Below are positions 26,220-35,758 of a stretch of DNA of 64,000 bases, piece after piece. The position numbers and the translations under genes were made by a program. The DNA comes from Coprothermobacter platensis DSM 11748 (GTDB taxonomy: Bacteria > Coprothermobacterota > Coprothermobacteria > Coprothermobacterales > Coprothermobacteraceae). Within the stretch, counting starts at the first letter, position 1. Each line of letters begins with the position of its first letter. The stretch covers positions 609,645 to 673,644 of the forward strand of contig NZ_KB899040.1 in NCBI RefSeq assembly GCF_000378005.1. Direction: 5' to 3'. Below the pieces are notes generated by a model. The model was given only the letters and a program-made list of their open reading frames with translations, was not told where the DNA came from and made no database searches.

Positions 26220-27264
26220 GCTTCTCGATGCATTTCGTGCTGTAAGGCTCTCCGAATCAGATTTATGGGGATCCACAGGTTATGGTTTAGATGATCTAGG
26301 TAGAGATAAATTGGAAAACGTGTATTTTTTGTACTTTGGAGCAGAGGACGCATTGGTTCGGCCGAACATCTCATCTGGGACACATGCATCGTATCTTGTA
26401 GCATCGAGCTTGGGTTTAAAGGATAAATCGGTCTTATTTACACCGTTCGAACCGTATGATAGCGTTTTTGAAAATATAAGACCTTTGTTGGGGAAATGGT
26501 CTGTTTGGAATGGCCAAGACAATTCAAAGGCTGATGTCCTTTGGCTACAGCGTTCTGGGGGATATCGCTGGTTTGAAGGATTAAACATTACGCAAATGCA
26601 AACCATTATTGAGCGTTTTCATAGCATCAATCCTAACGGCATCGTTGTCGTTGATAATTGCTATGGAGAATTTGTTGAAGAAAAAGAACCTACTCATGTG
26701 GGAGCTGATCTTTGCTTTGGTTCTCTCATTAAGAACCCCGGAGGAACAATAACTCCTACCGGAGCTTATGTTGTAGGAAAGCAGGCATTGGTGGAACGAG
26801 TTAGTAAAACACTCTTTGGGCCAGCGTTGGCAGATGAGCAGGGTGCGACAGGGCCTTTTCTCCATTCGGCGTTTCATGGGCTATTCTTGGCACCACTACT
26901 TGTATACAATAGCTTGGTGTCGAAAGAAAAACTTGTAGACAAGCTTCCTAATGCTCTAGAAGAGCGTTTCCCATTTTCAGACATCATCGTTAGAACACGT
27001 TGGGAAACAAAAGAGAAAATGATCTCCGCTGCTCAACTTATTCAGCATGTAGGACCGGTTAACAGTTATGTAACTTTAGAACCTTTTGCTATGGGCGGCT
27101 ATAAGGATCCTATCGTAATGGCATGGACTGGCTTTGTGCAAGGAGAATCACTATCCTTAAGCGCCGATGGTACTGTTTCAGAACCTTTTGAATTGTTTAT
27201 TCAGCCCGGTGTTAATCCTTTTATAATTGAAGAACTGTCTGCAAAGTTGAACTCAATCGTTTAG
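26176..27264 (+). CDS. YnbB-like PLP-dependent enzyme ('aluminum resistance' / methionine gamma-lyase-like family)
   Basis: Fold-type I PLP protein of 362 aa. Matching family blocks are GSTGYGLDDLGRDKLE, FGAEDALVRPNISSGTHA, DNCYGEF and SLIKNPGG, where the Lys of SLIKNPGG is the likely PLP-binding residue. I take ATG at 26176 because GAGGAGGT lies eight bases upstream; a longer reading from 26110 sits inside miaA. It overlaps miaA by 44 bp. In Bacillus the homologue ynbB also lies shortly after miaA, with hfq between, which is absent here. Historical names such as aluminum resistance protein are not functional evidence; substrate unknown. Confidence 0.85.
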   Translation: MLDALWTIAQVNYNRLLDAFRAVRLSESDLWGSTGYGLDDLGRDKLENVYFLYFGAEDALVRPNISSGTHASYLVASSLGLKDKSVLFTPFEPYDSVFENIRPLLGKWSVWNGQDNSKADVLWLQRSGGYRWFEGLNITQMQTIIERFHSINPNGIVVVDNCYGEFVEEKEPTHVGADLCFGSLIKNPGGTITPTGAYVVGKQALVERVSKTLFGPALADEQGATGPFLHSAFHGLFLAPLLVYNSLVSKEKLVDKLPNALEERFPFSDIIVRTRWETKEKMISAAQLIQHVGPVNSYVTLEPFAMGGYKDPIVMAWTGFVQGESLSLSADGTVSEPFELFIQPGVNPFIIEELSAKLNSIV

Positions 27265-27275
27265 TATGGTATTAT
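27247..27275 (+). promoter_or_regulatory. Promoter of tRNA-Val (and probably thrS)
   Basis: TTGAAC at 27247-27252, a 17 bp spacer and TATTAT at 27270-27275. The -35 lies in the end of the YnbB-like gene and the predicted start is about five bases before tRNA-Val. Confidence 0.6.
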
Positions 27276-27286
27276 ATATTCCAGTT

Positions 27287-27361
27287 GGGTGCGTAGCTCA
27301 GTGGTAGAGCGCTACTCTGACACAGTAGAGGTCGAAGGTCCGATTCCTTCCGCACCCACCA
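27287..27361 (+). tRNA. tRNA-Val (anticodon GAC)
   Basis: Acceptor GGGTGCG/CGCACCC, anticodon stem CTACT/AGTAG with loop CTGACAC giving GAC. CCA is encoded at the 3' end. It sits 25 bp before thrS with no terminator, so the two may be co-transcribed. Confidence 0.95.
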
Positions 27362-27386
27362 TTTATCTGCTATTGGGGTGATGTGA

Positions 27387-29282
27387 ATGGACTCCGTGAA
27401 AATTGATGTGAATCCTGGCGAAATGTACAGTGTGCAAGAGTTAATTTCTAAGGCTAGCATAGATGCATTTGGAATTATTACAAATGGCCTTTTATATATC
27501 ACCGGAGAATCTACCATATTGGGTGATGATCTTGAATTTGTCAGCAAAGAGGAAGCCTTAGAAATCCTCAGACATTCAACTGCTCACTTAATGGCTCAGG
27601 CCGTCAAACATTTATTTCCTAATGTGAAGCTTGGCGTTGGGCCATCTATTGAGAATGGCTTCTATTATGATATGCTCGTTCCTAGCGGAATGACTGAAGC
27701 TGATTTAGAGCGTATAGAAAAAGAGATGCAAAACATAGCAGAGCAAAAGCTACCTGTGGAAAGACGTTTCGTCACGAAGGTGGAAGCAAAAGAGCTATTC
27801 GAATCGAGAGGAGAAACGTTTAAAGTTGAAATTCTTGATGACATAGCTGATGAAACAGTTAGCATATATTCACAGGGAGATTATGTTGATCTTTGCAGAG
27901 GTCCACACGTTAATAATACGGGTCTTATAAAACACTTCAAACTGCTAAATATTAGTGGCGCTTACTGGCGCGGGGACGAGAAACGTGAACAACTAACAAG
28001 GATTTACGGCACGTCTTTCTGGTCTGAAGAAGAACTTGAACAGTTCTTACACAACCTTGAAGAGGCAGACAAGAGAGATCACCGGAAGCTTGGCAAGCAA
28101 ATGGATCTTTTTTCTATAAATGAAGACATTGGACCTGGGCTCATACTGTGGCATCCAAATGGAGCTATAGTAAGAAAAGAAATAGAGGATTATTGGCGAG
28201 AAACGCACATAAAACAAGGTTATCAACTTGTTTTCACTCCTCACGTAGCTAGGACAAAACTGTGGGAAATATCTGGGCATTTGTCTTTCTACAAAGAAAA
28301 CATGTTCCCTTCAATGGAGCTGGAAAACCAATCTTATTTGGTAAAGCCCATGAATTGCCCATTCCATGTACAGATCTATAAGACGAGGACGCGAAGTTAT
28401 AAGGAGATGCCTATACGCTTTGCAGAGCTGGGTACCGTTTATCGTTTCGAAAGAAGCGGTGTTCTGCATGGACTTTTGAGAGTAAGAGGATTTACTCAGG
28501 ATGATGCTCATATCTTCTGCACACGCGATCAAGTACAAGAAGAAGTGGAAAGCGTCTTAGATATGGCATTAGATATGAATAGGTTGTTCGGTTTTGAAGA
28601 CCTAAAAGTTGAATTATCAGTGCGTGATTCGAAACACAAAGATAAGTATGTTGGTGATGATGACGTTTGGGAATTAGCGGAATCTGCTTTGGCTAATGCA
28701 TTAAGAGCGAAGGACCTGAAGTTCACAGTTGAGGAAGGCGAAGCCAAGTTCTACGGGCCGGCTATTGACATAAAGGTTGGAGATGCATTAGGCCGTTATT
28801 GGCAAGGGCCCACAATTCAGGTGGATTTCAATTTACCTCGACGTTTTGAGATGAAATATACTGGTCCTGATGGTCTTGAGCACGAACCAGTCATGATACA
28901 CAGAACACTTCTTGGTTCTATGGAGAGATTTTTTGCCCTCCTTATAGAACAATATGCGGGTTGGTTCCCCTTGTGGGTTGCTCCTGAACAGGTCCGTGTG
29001 GTGCCGATTACTGAAGAGCAGATGCCTTTCGCTTCTGAGGTCGCTCGAGAACTGCAAATGTTTAGAGTGACATTGGATACTGATACTGGCTCCAAGCTTG
29101 GCTATCGTGTAAGAAAGGCACAAAATGATAAAGTTCCTTACATTCTGGTGATTGGTAAAAAAGAAGTAGAATCGAATTGTGTTTCGGTAAGGCATGGAGT
29201 GAAAGGCGACCTCGGTCAAATGAGCGTCGAAGAGTTAAAGAATAACCTAAGCGAAGAAATTGAAAAGAAAGTTCATTTATGA
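27387..29282 (+). CDS. thrS: Threonyl-tRNA synthetase
   Basis: Class II ThrRS, 631 aa, normal length. The N-terminal TGS domain (residues 1-60) precedes the editing domain, marked by HSTAHLMAQAV and later the CRGPH segment. The catalytic core shows the zinc Cys in KPMNCPFH, motif 2 FAELGTVYRFERSG and motif 3 HRTLLGSMERFFALLIE; the anticodon-binding domain is C-terminal. No T-box leader is present in the 25 bp between tRNA-Val and the ATG. The stop overlaps the next ATG. Confidence 0.97.
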   Translation: MDSVKIDVNPGEMYSVQELISKASIDAFGIITNGLLYITGESTILGDDLEFVSKEEALEILRHSTAHLMAQAVKHLFPNVKLGVGPSIENGFYYDMLVPSGMTEADLERIEKEMQNIAEQKLPVERRFVTKVEAKELFESRGETFKVEILDDIADETVSIYSQGDYVDLCRGPHVNNTGLIKHFKLLNISGAYWRGDEKREQLTRIYGTSFWSEEELEQFLHNLEEADKRDHRKLGKQMDLFSINEDIGPGLILWHPNGAIVRKEIEDYWRETHIKQGYQLVFTPHVARTKLWEISGHLSFYKENMFPSMELENQSYLVKPMNCPFHVQIYKTRTRSYKEMPIRFAELGTVYRFERSGVLHGLLRVRGFTQDDAHIFCTRDQVQEEVESVLDMALDMNRLFGFEDLKVELSVRDSKHKDKYVGDDDVWELAESALANALRAKDLKFTVEEGEAKFYGPAIDIKVGDALGRYWQGPTIQVDFNLPRRFEMKYTGPDGLEHEPVMIHRTLLGSMERFFALLIEQYAGWFPLWVAPEQVRVVPITEEQMPFASEVARELQMFRVTLDTDTGSKLGYRVRKAQNDKVPYILVIGKKEVESNCVSVRHGVKGDLGQMSVEELKNNLSEEIEKKVHL

Positions 29283-30670
29283 AAACATTAGCAAACATAG
29301 AAGTCGCAATAGACTCTAACATTTACAAGGTCGGTTGGAAAAGTTTCCCTGATTCTTCTGCGCCAGAACGTCATGTTGTGGTTATCGGTAAGAGCGATCG
29401 TCTTGTGAATATTCTGTTGGACGAGTTTAGTAATTGCGAAGATATCGACTGTTTGAAAAAAGCAGCTGAGTTCTATGATGATGAAGCATGGCTATTACTT
29501 GAAGTAAACGGGACAAACCTTTTTGTAATTAACAACTCTAATTTGGTACTTTACCATGAGCAGGCGGGAAAAACCACTTGCCTGACAGACCCGCTATTTG
29601 ATTTTACGCACAGGCTTACATGGCAGGATGAGGATGGATCACGAGTTAAAACGGTGAGCCAAGCTGTTATCAATAGTGATGATGTGATTCGTATTGAAGA
29701 AAATGGCTTGCGAATCGGGAGAATTATTGTTAAGTATATTGAAGAGCTTTATGCTGAAGAATCATTAGAAGAACAGGTTGCAGTTCCTGTCCATGTAAAT
29801 AGGCTGAGGTCTAAGACGGGTCCTTACGTGTTGGTTGCCTTGATAGCGTTAGTAATCGTAGGCCTGGTTTTTGGACTCCATGGTTCTCGTTTCCTAGTTT
29901 TGAGTAAACCTTCAGAGAATAATGTGACCGAAACACCGACAACATCTTCAACGGACATTACTGCCGGCGTGCTTGATATGGTGAAAACAGCAACGAAAGC
30001 TCAATTAGGTTCTATTACAGGCAAATGGGTAAGCACAAGTTCAACACAGTGGTATGTTTCTGACGGATCTTACATTTACAGCAGTTATGGTAAGAACGCT
30101 GTCGGAACTTCCAAGGGATTGTTCATCGGTAAGCTATGGTATGTTGATACAGTTTGGTATCTGCAATATAGCGAAGGCATGATGCATTTAACTTCTCTAA
30201 AAGGAAACAAAATCTCCCTTACGGGAACAGACAAGACAGATTTCGACGCTGTGCGTGACTTTACTGCGTTCTCGTCTGAAACTACTGCAACAGCTATGGT
30301 TGTTAAGGACAATGGTGTTGAGGTTTTCAGTGGACAGAACTACCTTGCTCCGGTGAAAACGATAAGCTACCCGAGTGGTTACAAACTCATAGGTGCCATA
30401 AAACGAAAACCGTTAACTTTGCTACTTGGAAATGGAACTGATTTACGTATTATGCAGGTTGGAAATGGCGTATTGACGAGCGTGGGAACAGCAGAAAAAG
30501 CTGATTGGGCGATGATATCCGGGAATCAGGTGTATACTATTACGGGTAGTGTTCTACATACTCAATCGGTAGATTTTTTGCTGCCATTTAATTCTGCTAA
30601 TATAGCTTCTGTGGATGGTATGGATGTATTACTAAAGCAGCCATGTCAATTACTAGAATTAAGACCTTAA
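29279..30670 (+). CDS. Single-pass membrane protein of unknown function
   Basis: I do not recognise this 463-residue protein confidently. The N-terminal 180 residues are soluble and mixed alpha/beta. Segments such as GTNLFVINNSNLVLYHEQ...LTDP and SDDVIRIEENGL faintly recall the GDSR..LT and GD..LL..DGL blocks of PP2C phosphatases, but the metal-binding Asp residues are not evident. One strong membrane helix (YVLVALIALVIVGLVFGL, about residues 190-207) is followed by a Ser/Thr-rich linker and a 240-residue, Gly/Ser/Tyr-rich, beta-looking domain, probably outside the membrane. The start overlaps the thrS stop (ATGA), so it is translationally coupled. Confidence 0.75.
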   Translation: MKTLANIEVAIDSNIYKVGWKSFPDSSAPERHVVVIGKSDRLVNILLDEFSNCEDIDCLKKAAEFYDDEAWLLLEVNGTNLFVINNSNLVLYHEQAGKTTCLTDPLFDFTHRLTWQDEDGSRVKTVSQAVINSDDVIRIEENGLRIGRIIVKYIEELYAEESLEEQVAVPVHVNRLRSKTGPYVLVALIALVIVGLVFGLHGSRFLVLSKPSENNVTETPTTSSTDITAGVLDMVKTATKAQLGSITGKWVSTSSTQWYVSDGSYIYSSYGKNAVGTSKGLFIGKLWYVDTVWYLQYSEGMMHLTSLKGNKISLTGTDKTDFDAVRDFTAFSSETTATAMVVKDNGVEVFSGQNYLAPVKTISYPSGYKLIGAIKRKPLTLLLGNGTDLRIMQVGNGVLTSVGTAEKADWAMISGNQVYTITGSVLHTQSVDFLLPFNSANIASVDGMDVLLKQPCQLLELRP

Positions 30671-30694
30671 TACTTATAAGGAGGTAGATATTCC

Positions 30695-31078
30695 ATGAAT
30701 ATTCCAGAAGGTTTAAAGTACTCTAAAGAGCATGAGTGGGTCAAGGTTTTAGATGGAACTAAGGTGATGGTTGGTGTTACTGATTTCGCTCAGGATGAAC
30801 TAGGTGATATTGTTTTTGTGAATCTACCTACACCAGGCCAAACAGTGAATACAGGAGACACATTGGCATCTCTCGAGTCCGTGAAATCCGCAAGCGATGT
30901 GTATTCCCCTGTTAGTGGAAAAGTCGTTGAAATTAATGAAAAGCTGAAAAACACGCCAGAGGCAATTAACGATGACCCTTATGGCGAAGGTTGGATAGCC
31001 GTAATTGAATTGCAAGATGTGAGTGTTCTTGATTCGCTGATGAATTCCGAAGATTACAAGAAATTCATTGGTGAGTAA
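30695..31078 (+). CDS. gcvH: Glycine cleavage system H protein
   Basis: Lipoyl carrier of the glycine cleavage system, 127 aa. It begins with YSKEHEWVK, and the lipoylated Lys lies in LESVKSASD, followed by SPVSGKVVEIN and NDDPYGEGW. AAGGAGGT precedes the ATG. No gcvP, gcvT or lipoate ligase lies nearby; the rho gene follows after 28 bp. H-protein can also serve as a lipoyl relay, so the glycine pathway itself cannot be inferred from this window. Confidence 0.95.
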   Translation: MNIPEGLKYSKEHEWVKVLDGTKVMVGVTDFAQDELGDIVFVNLPTPGQTVNTGDTLASLESVKSASDVYSPVSGKVVEINEKLKNTPEAINDDPYGEGWIAVIELQDVSVLDSLMNSEDYKKFIGE

Positions 31079-31106
31079 GTAGCACAGGTTCTTAGGAGGG
31101 ACATAG

Positions 31107-32498
31107 GTGGACTTAGTCACTATTCAAAAAGAGATCCAAAATAAGAAGATTTTTGAGCTACGCCAAATTGCTAACCAGTTGGGCATAAAAAATGTGAAAA
31201 ATATGACCAAGCAAGAGTTAACTGATGCGATTTTAAAAGTTGCTGAAGCAGAGTTAGAAAGTCAAGGTACTAAAGAGCAAGAACGTCGCCCTGCAGCTGA
31301 GCCTGTTCATCAGCAAGTGGAGACGCAGCGTGAAGAAGAACATGTTAGCGCTGTGCAGGGAACAACAACAGCAACCTCTGAACGCCGAGGTGCTGGTATA
31401 TTATATTTTCCTGATGAACAGCAGGGGTATGCTCTTTTAAAAAACAAGTTTGGACCGACAGGGATAGACATCTATTTATCTATTTCACAAGCCCGGAAGT
31501 TCAGATTAAGAGAAGGAGATTATGTCGAGGGCATAATAAGGCCTCCGAGAGAGAAAGAAAAATATCCTGCAATTCTTCGTATCGAAAAAGTGAACGGGAT
31601 ACCTGTCGAAAGAATAGGAGATCGGGTAAAATTTGATGAACTTGTACCTGTGTTCCCTCACGAACGATTTAACTTATACTTGGGTCCGCAGGAAGTTACC
31701 AATCGTATGATAGACCTCTTCTCACCGATCGGAAAAGGACAAAGGGGTCTCATTGTCGCTCCGCCAAAAGCTGGCAAGACAACTATAATGAAAAAAATTG
31801 CCCAAGCTGTTACCACGAATCATCCTGAAGTGCACGTCATAATCTTACTCGTGGATGAACGCCCAGAAGAAGTAACGGATATGATTCGATCTGTTCCTGC
31901 TGCTGAGGTTGTGGCTTCTACATTTGATCTTCCACCTGAAAATCATATCCAAGTCGCCCACATTGTTCTTGAAAGGGCTAAACGATTGGTAGAACTTGGA
32001 AAAGATGTTGTAATTTTACTTGATGGAATTACGCGATTGACAAGAGCATATAATCTTGTAATACCGCCATCAGGGAGAACGCTATCAGGTGGCCTTGATC
32101 CAGCATCCATAAGGGGACCGAAACACTTCTTTGGAGCAGCTAGAAAGGTAGAAAGTGGTGGTAGTTTGACCATATTGGCCACTGCTCTTGTGGAAACAGG
32201 GTCAAGAATGGACGAGGTAATTTTTGAAGAATTCAAGGGAACGGGAAATATGGAGCTAATTCTTGATAGAAAACTTGCAGAGCGCAGGCTATTCCCAGCT
32301 ATAGACATAAAGCGTTCTGGAACAAGGCATGAGGAAAAGTTATACACACCTGAAGAGTTGGATGCTATTTGGAAGCTGAGAAGAGCTATTGCAGGCCAGG
32401 AACTGGAAAATGCTGTAGAGGAAGTCATCAAGTTTCTTGGTAGAACCAAAGACAATAGTGAGTTCCTTGATCAGATAAATAGGCTTCAAATTCTTTAA
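31107..32498 (+). CDS. rho: Transcription termination factor Rho
   Basis: Rho hexameric RNA helicase, 463 aa. The N-terminal Rho_N helix bundle (ELRQIANQLGIKNVKNMTKQEL) is followed by an acidic linker, the cold-shock-like RNA-binding domain, and the ATPase domain with Walker A APPKAGKTT and VDERPEEVTD. The start is GTG behind TTAGGAGGG. In Bacillus the next genes are rpmE, tdk, prfA and prmC; here thyX occupies the rpmE position. Confidence 0.97.
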   Translation: MDLVTIQKEIQNKKIFELRQIANQLGIKNVKNMTKQELTDAILKVAEAELESQGTKEQERRPAAEPVHQQVETQREEEHVSAVQGTTTATSERRGAGILYFPDEQQGYALLKNKFGPTGIDIYLSISQARKFRLREGDYVEGIIRPPREKEKYPAILRIEKVNGIPVERIGDRVKFDELVPVFPHERFNLYLGPQEVTNRMIDLFSPIGKGQRGLIVAPPKAGKTTIMKKIAQAVTTNHPEVHVIILLVDERPEEVTDMIRSVPAAEVVASTFDLPPENHIQVAHIVLERAKRLVELGKDVVILLDGITRLTRAYNLVIPPSGRTLSGGLDPASIRGPKHFFGAARKVESGGSLTILATALVETGSRMDEVIFEEFKGTGNMELILDRKLAERRLFPAIDIKRSGTRHEEKLYTPEELDAIWKLRRAIAGQELENAVEEVIKFLGRTKDNSEFLDQINRLQIL

Positions 32499-32512
32499 AA
32501 AAGGAGCCAAAT

Positions 32513-33199
32513 GTGGGGAGCGCAAGAGTAAAACTAATAAGTTACACACCTGAACCAGAGAAAGTGGTAGCGTACGCTGCGCGTATATGTTACAGCTCTG
32601 AAGACCCTTTCGAACTGTACGATCAGTTGTCTGAAGATCAGATTGCCCGAAGCATTAAGACCGTTAAGAAACGTGGCCACTTAAGTGTTTTAGAGCATGT
32701 AAGTTTTACGTTCGTTATCGATGGATGTTCCCGCGTATGTACACATCAATTAGTTAGGCATCGACTGGCATCTTATTCTCAGCGTTCCCAGCGTTATGTT
32801 AATCAGGAGAAAGAAGATTTTGTTATACCTCCCACGATAAAGGAAAATGCTGATGCTGTAGCGCTGTTTCAAGAACACTTGCAATCAAGCAAACGTTTGT
32901 ATGAACAATTTCTCTCCCTTGGTATACCGAAGGAGGATGCACGTTTTATCTTACCTCAAAGCGTGAAAACAACTATAGTAGTTACTATGAATGCACGGGA
33001 GCTGTTGCACTTCTTCGCTCTGAGAACATGTAAAAGAGCCCAGTGGGAGATACAAGAGGTAGCAATGCTCATGCTTAATGAGGTAAGACCGCTGGCTCCG
33101 ATACTATTCGAAGATGCAGGTCCTTCTTGCATTAGCATGGGTCAATGTCCTGAAGGCAACGAAAAGTGTTATGAAGAGGTATCTAAGCAATGGAAATAG
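32513..33199 (+). CDS. thyX: FAD-dependent thymidylate synthase
   Basis: ThyX makes dTMP from dUMP with methylenetetrahydrofolate and FAD, 228 aa. The family signature RHRxxSxxxxSxRY is present as RHRLASYSQRSQRY (about residues 83-96). The C-terminal ARELLHFFALRTCKRAQWEI block is typical. The start is GTG after AAGGAGCC. It overlaps tdk by 10 bp, linking de novo dTMP synthesis with thymidine salvage. Confidence 0.96.
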   Translation: MGSARVKLISYTPEPEKVVAYAARICYSSEDPFELYDQLSEDQIARSIKTVKKRGHLSVLEHVSFTFVIDGCSRVCTHQLVRHRLASYSQRSQRYVNQEKEDFVIPPTIKENADAVALFQEHLQSSKRLYEQFLSLGIPKEDARFILPQSVKTTIVVTMNARELLHFFALRTCKRAQWEIQEVAMLMLNEVRPLAPILFEDAGPSCISMGQCPEGNEKCYEEVSKQWK

Positions 33200-33786
33200 T
33201 GACACAGGATGGATGGTTAGAAGTTATCACAGGTTGCATGTTTTCTGGAAAAACTGAAGAACTGGTCCGCCGTCTGAGGCGTGCAGTTATTGCGCGCAAG
33301 AAAACAGTTGCTATAAAACCAACCATTGATACACGTTATGATTTGATGGCTGTGGTATCCCATTCAGGCTTCAGTTTCAATGCGATCCCCATAGGTGATC
33401 CGAAAACAATTCTTTCCATTTCTAAAGATGCCGAAGTTGTAGGCATTGATGAATCCCAATTCTTTACAATCGATTTGATTCCGGTAATTCAAGAGCTTTT
33501 GCAAGAGAAGAAACGTGTCATAGTGGCTGGGTTGGACTTAGATTTCCGTGGCGAACCTTTCGGGATAATGCCTAACTTACTTGCGCTAGCTGACGAAGCA
33601 ATGAAACTTCATGCCATATGTAGCGTTTGCGGCAATATTGCCACAAAGACACAACGACTTATAGATGGGAAACCGGCTCGTTATGACGATCCCACTATTT
33701 TAGTCGGCGGATTAGAATCGTATGAAGCCAGGTGTAATCTTCATCATGAAGTACCTGGCAAAACGCTTACACTTTTCAAGGAGTGA
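33190..33786 (+). CDS. tdk: Thymidine kinase
   Basis: Type II thymidine kinase, 198 aa, phosphorylating salvaged thymidine. The P-loop is in ITGCMFSGKTEEL. IDESQFF carries the metal Asp and catalytic Glu, and AGLDLDFRGEPFG is the lasso-adjacent block. The zinc site is formed by CSVC and, near the C-terminus, the Cys and His of RCNLHH. It overlaps thyX and precedes prfA by nine bases, matching the conserved tdk-prfA-prmC order. The nucleoside ABC importer at 46-51 kb could supply its substrate. Confidence 0.96.
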   Translation: MEIVTQDGWLEVITGCMFSGKTEELVRRLRRAVIARKKTVAIKPTIDTRYDLMAVVSHSGFSFNAIPIGDPKTILSISKDAEVVGIDESQFFTIDLIPVIQELLQEKKRVIVAGLDLDFRGEPFGIMPNLLALADEAMKLHAICSVCGNIATKTQRLIDGKPARYDDPTILVGGLESYEARCNLHHEVPGKTLTLFKE

Positions 33787-33795
33787 TGGTTACTT

Positions 33796-34878
33796 ATGGC
33801 TCTCGATAATATAATGGACAGCATACTACAAAGGTATGATTTTCTCAATAAAGAGTTGGAGAATCCAGCTATTGCATCTGATCCAGAAAAAATAATGAAC
33901 CTTATGAAAGAAAAAAGTCAAATAGAGCCATTAGTTCAGCAGGTTCTGGAATATAAGAAATTACTCAGAGATCTTGAATCGACAAGGTCAATCATAGAAG
34001 AAACAGATGATCCAGACTTGAAAGCCATGGCTGAAGAAGAGATAGAAAGACTTCAAGCAGCACTTCCAGAGAAAGAAAAACAACTAAAGCTCTTGCTTGT
34101 AGAGCCAGATCCCATGGATGAAAAACCAGTTGTCGTCGAAATAAGAGCAGGTGTAGGTGGGGAAGAGGCAGCTCTTTTCGCTGGGGACCTTTTTAGAATG
34201 TACACACGCTACGCCGAACGCAAAAACTGGAAAATAGAACTAATAGATGCTAACCCGACCGACCTGGGCGGTTTCAAAGAAGTCGTGTTTTCTGTAGAAG
34301 GAGATCGTGTTTATTCAAGAATGAAATATGAATCCGGTGTTCATAGGGTACAGAGAATACCTGAAACGGAATCCTCTGGACGCATTCATACTTCTACTGC
34401 AACCGTGGCTGTACTCCCTGAGGTAGACGAAGTAGAAGTGGAAGTAAAGGATGAAGATTTGGAAATCGATACTTTTAGGGCTGGTGGACATGGCGGACAG
34501 AACGTTCAAAAGAACGAAACGGCTGTCCGTATAAGGCATAAACCCACCGGAATTGTGGTAACTTGTCAGGATGAGCGCTCTCAGCTGCAAAATAAGATGA
34601 AAGCCATGAAGGTTTTAAGGGCGAAACTTTATGAGAGAACATTGGAAGAGCGTCAGAAGAACATGTCTAGCTTTAGGCGTTCTTTGATTGGATCGGCTGA
34701 GAGGGGAGAAAAAATACGTACTTACAATTATCTTCAAAATCGCGTTACTGACCACAGAATTAATTTCACTATTTACTACCTTGACCGTTTCTTAGACGGC
34801 GACTTAGATGAGATGATAGATGCACTAGAGTCTGCTGATCGGGAGAACCGGCTATTAGAAATGGATGAAAGCGCTTGA
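33796..34878 (+). CDS. prfA: Peptide chain release factor 1
   Basis: RF1, 360 aa, releasing peptides at UAA and UAG. The P-x-T stop-codon recognition element is visible in [14 protein letters not shown]. The catalytic GGQ lies in an unusual setting, [18 protein letters not shown], where most release factors read SGAGGQx[15 protein letters not shown] in the C-terminal half is standard. GGAGTGATGG precedes the ATG. The end overlaps prmC, whose product methylates the GGQ glutamine. Confidence 0.95.
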   Translation: MALDNIMDSILQRYDFLNKELENPAIASDPEKIMNLMKEKSQIEPLVQQVLEYKKLLRDLESTRSIIEETDDPDLKAMAEEEIERLQAALPEKEKQLKLLLVEPDPMDEKPVVVEIRAGVGGEEAALFAGDLFRMYTRYAERKNWKIELIDANPTDLGGFKEVVFSVEGDRVYSRMKYESGVHRVQRIPETESSGRIHTSTATVAVLPEVDEVEVEVKDEDLEIDTFRAGGHGGQNVQKNETAVRIRHKPTGIVVTCQDERSQLQNKMKAMKVLRAKLYERTLEERQKNMSSFRRSLIGSAERGEKIRTYNYLQNRVTDHRINFTIYYLDRFLDGDLDEMIDALESADRENRLLEMDESA

Positions 34879-35674
34879 TCTGTTTAGTTTACTCAAGCGT
34901 TCTGATTCATCTAACGCGCTTCAGGACGCAACTATTCTTAATTTAATAGAATACTGCTTTCATATACCTAAGGCAAAGGTGTTCTCTAATAGCGATGTGT
35001 CTCCAAACACAAAAGAGCTTGACAGAGTTGTGTATTTGCTGCGAGAAAGAGTTCCGTTCGCATACATAACAGGCAGGGAATCTTTTTATGGAAGAGAGTT
35101 CTTTATAACTCCTGGAGTGTTTATTCCCCGTAACGAGACCGAAATTCTAGTCGAAGAGGCACTGAAAGCACCTTTTGAAAAGGTGCTTGACTACGGAAGT
35201 GGAAGTGGTGCCATATGCGTCACACTGCTTTTGGAAAATGACAAAAGTACTGCAACAGCAGTGGAAATATCACATGTAGGTTGTCTATGTACGTACTCTA
35301 ATGCAGAGAAATTCAATGTAAGTAACAGGCTTACTCTTCTTACCAGCTTACCTGATAAGGGCATATTTGATTTGATTGTTTCAAATCCACCCTACGTAGA
35401 TTTTAAATCACTCCAGAACGTAGATGAAAGTGTTAAACTTTTTGAACCAATGCAAGCCGTATTTCATGAAAATCCCACCAGCGTATATAACGACCTTCTC
35501 ATTTATGGCAAAGAGCATCTTAGTAAGCACGGAAGAATTGTCTTTGAAATAGATGATGACTTAACTCCACAGATAGTTGACTTGGCTTTATCTCTGGGTT
35601 TTGATTGTTCGCTTACGAGAGACTTTTCTAATCTTAACAGAATAGCTGTTATTACCCCCCGATCATTCACGTAG
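34865..35674 (+). CDS. prmC: Release factor glutamine methyltransferase
   Basis: SAM-dependent N5-glutamine methyltransferase acting on the GGQ of release factors, 269 aa. [12 protein letters not shown], the SAM loop [11 protein letters not shown] and catalytic SNPPYV are visible. The start lies within the prfA 3' end with no separate ribosome site, so it is coupled to its substrate's gene. It is the last gene of this plus-strand run and is followed by a bidirectional terminator. Confidence 0.95.
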   Translation: MKALDLFSLLKRSDSSNALQDATILNLIEYCFHIPKAKVFSNSDVSPNTKELDRVVYLLRERVPFAYITGRESFYGREFFITPGVFIPRNETEILVEEALKAPFEKVLDYGSGSGAICVTLLLENDKSTATAVEISHVGCLCTYSNAEKFNVSNRLTLLTSLPDKGIFDLIVSNPPYVDFKSLQNVDESVKLFEPMQAVFHENPTSVYNDLLIYGKEHLSKHGRIVFEIDDDLTPQIVDLALSLGFDCSLTRDFSNLNRIAVITPRSFT

Positions 35675-35707
35675 TTACATCGTTATTCACTATCTTTTAT
35701 AAAAAAT

Positions 35708-35738
35708 AAAGGCGGTCGCTTATAAAATGACCGCCTTT
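35708..35738. terminator. Bidirectional terminator between prmC and the sugar ABC operon
   Basis: Stem AAAGGCGGTC pairs perfectly with GACCGCCTTT around an 11-base loop. A short T run follows on the plus strand, and a T-rich tract (from the A-rich sequence at 35700-35710) follows on the minus strand. It serves both convergent units. Confidence 0.85.
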
Positions 35739-35758
35739 TGCTTAAAATACTCTTTTAG

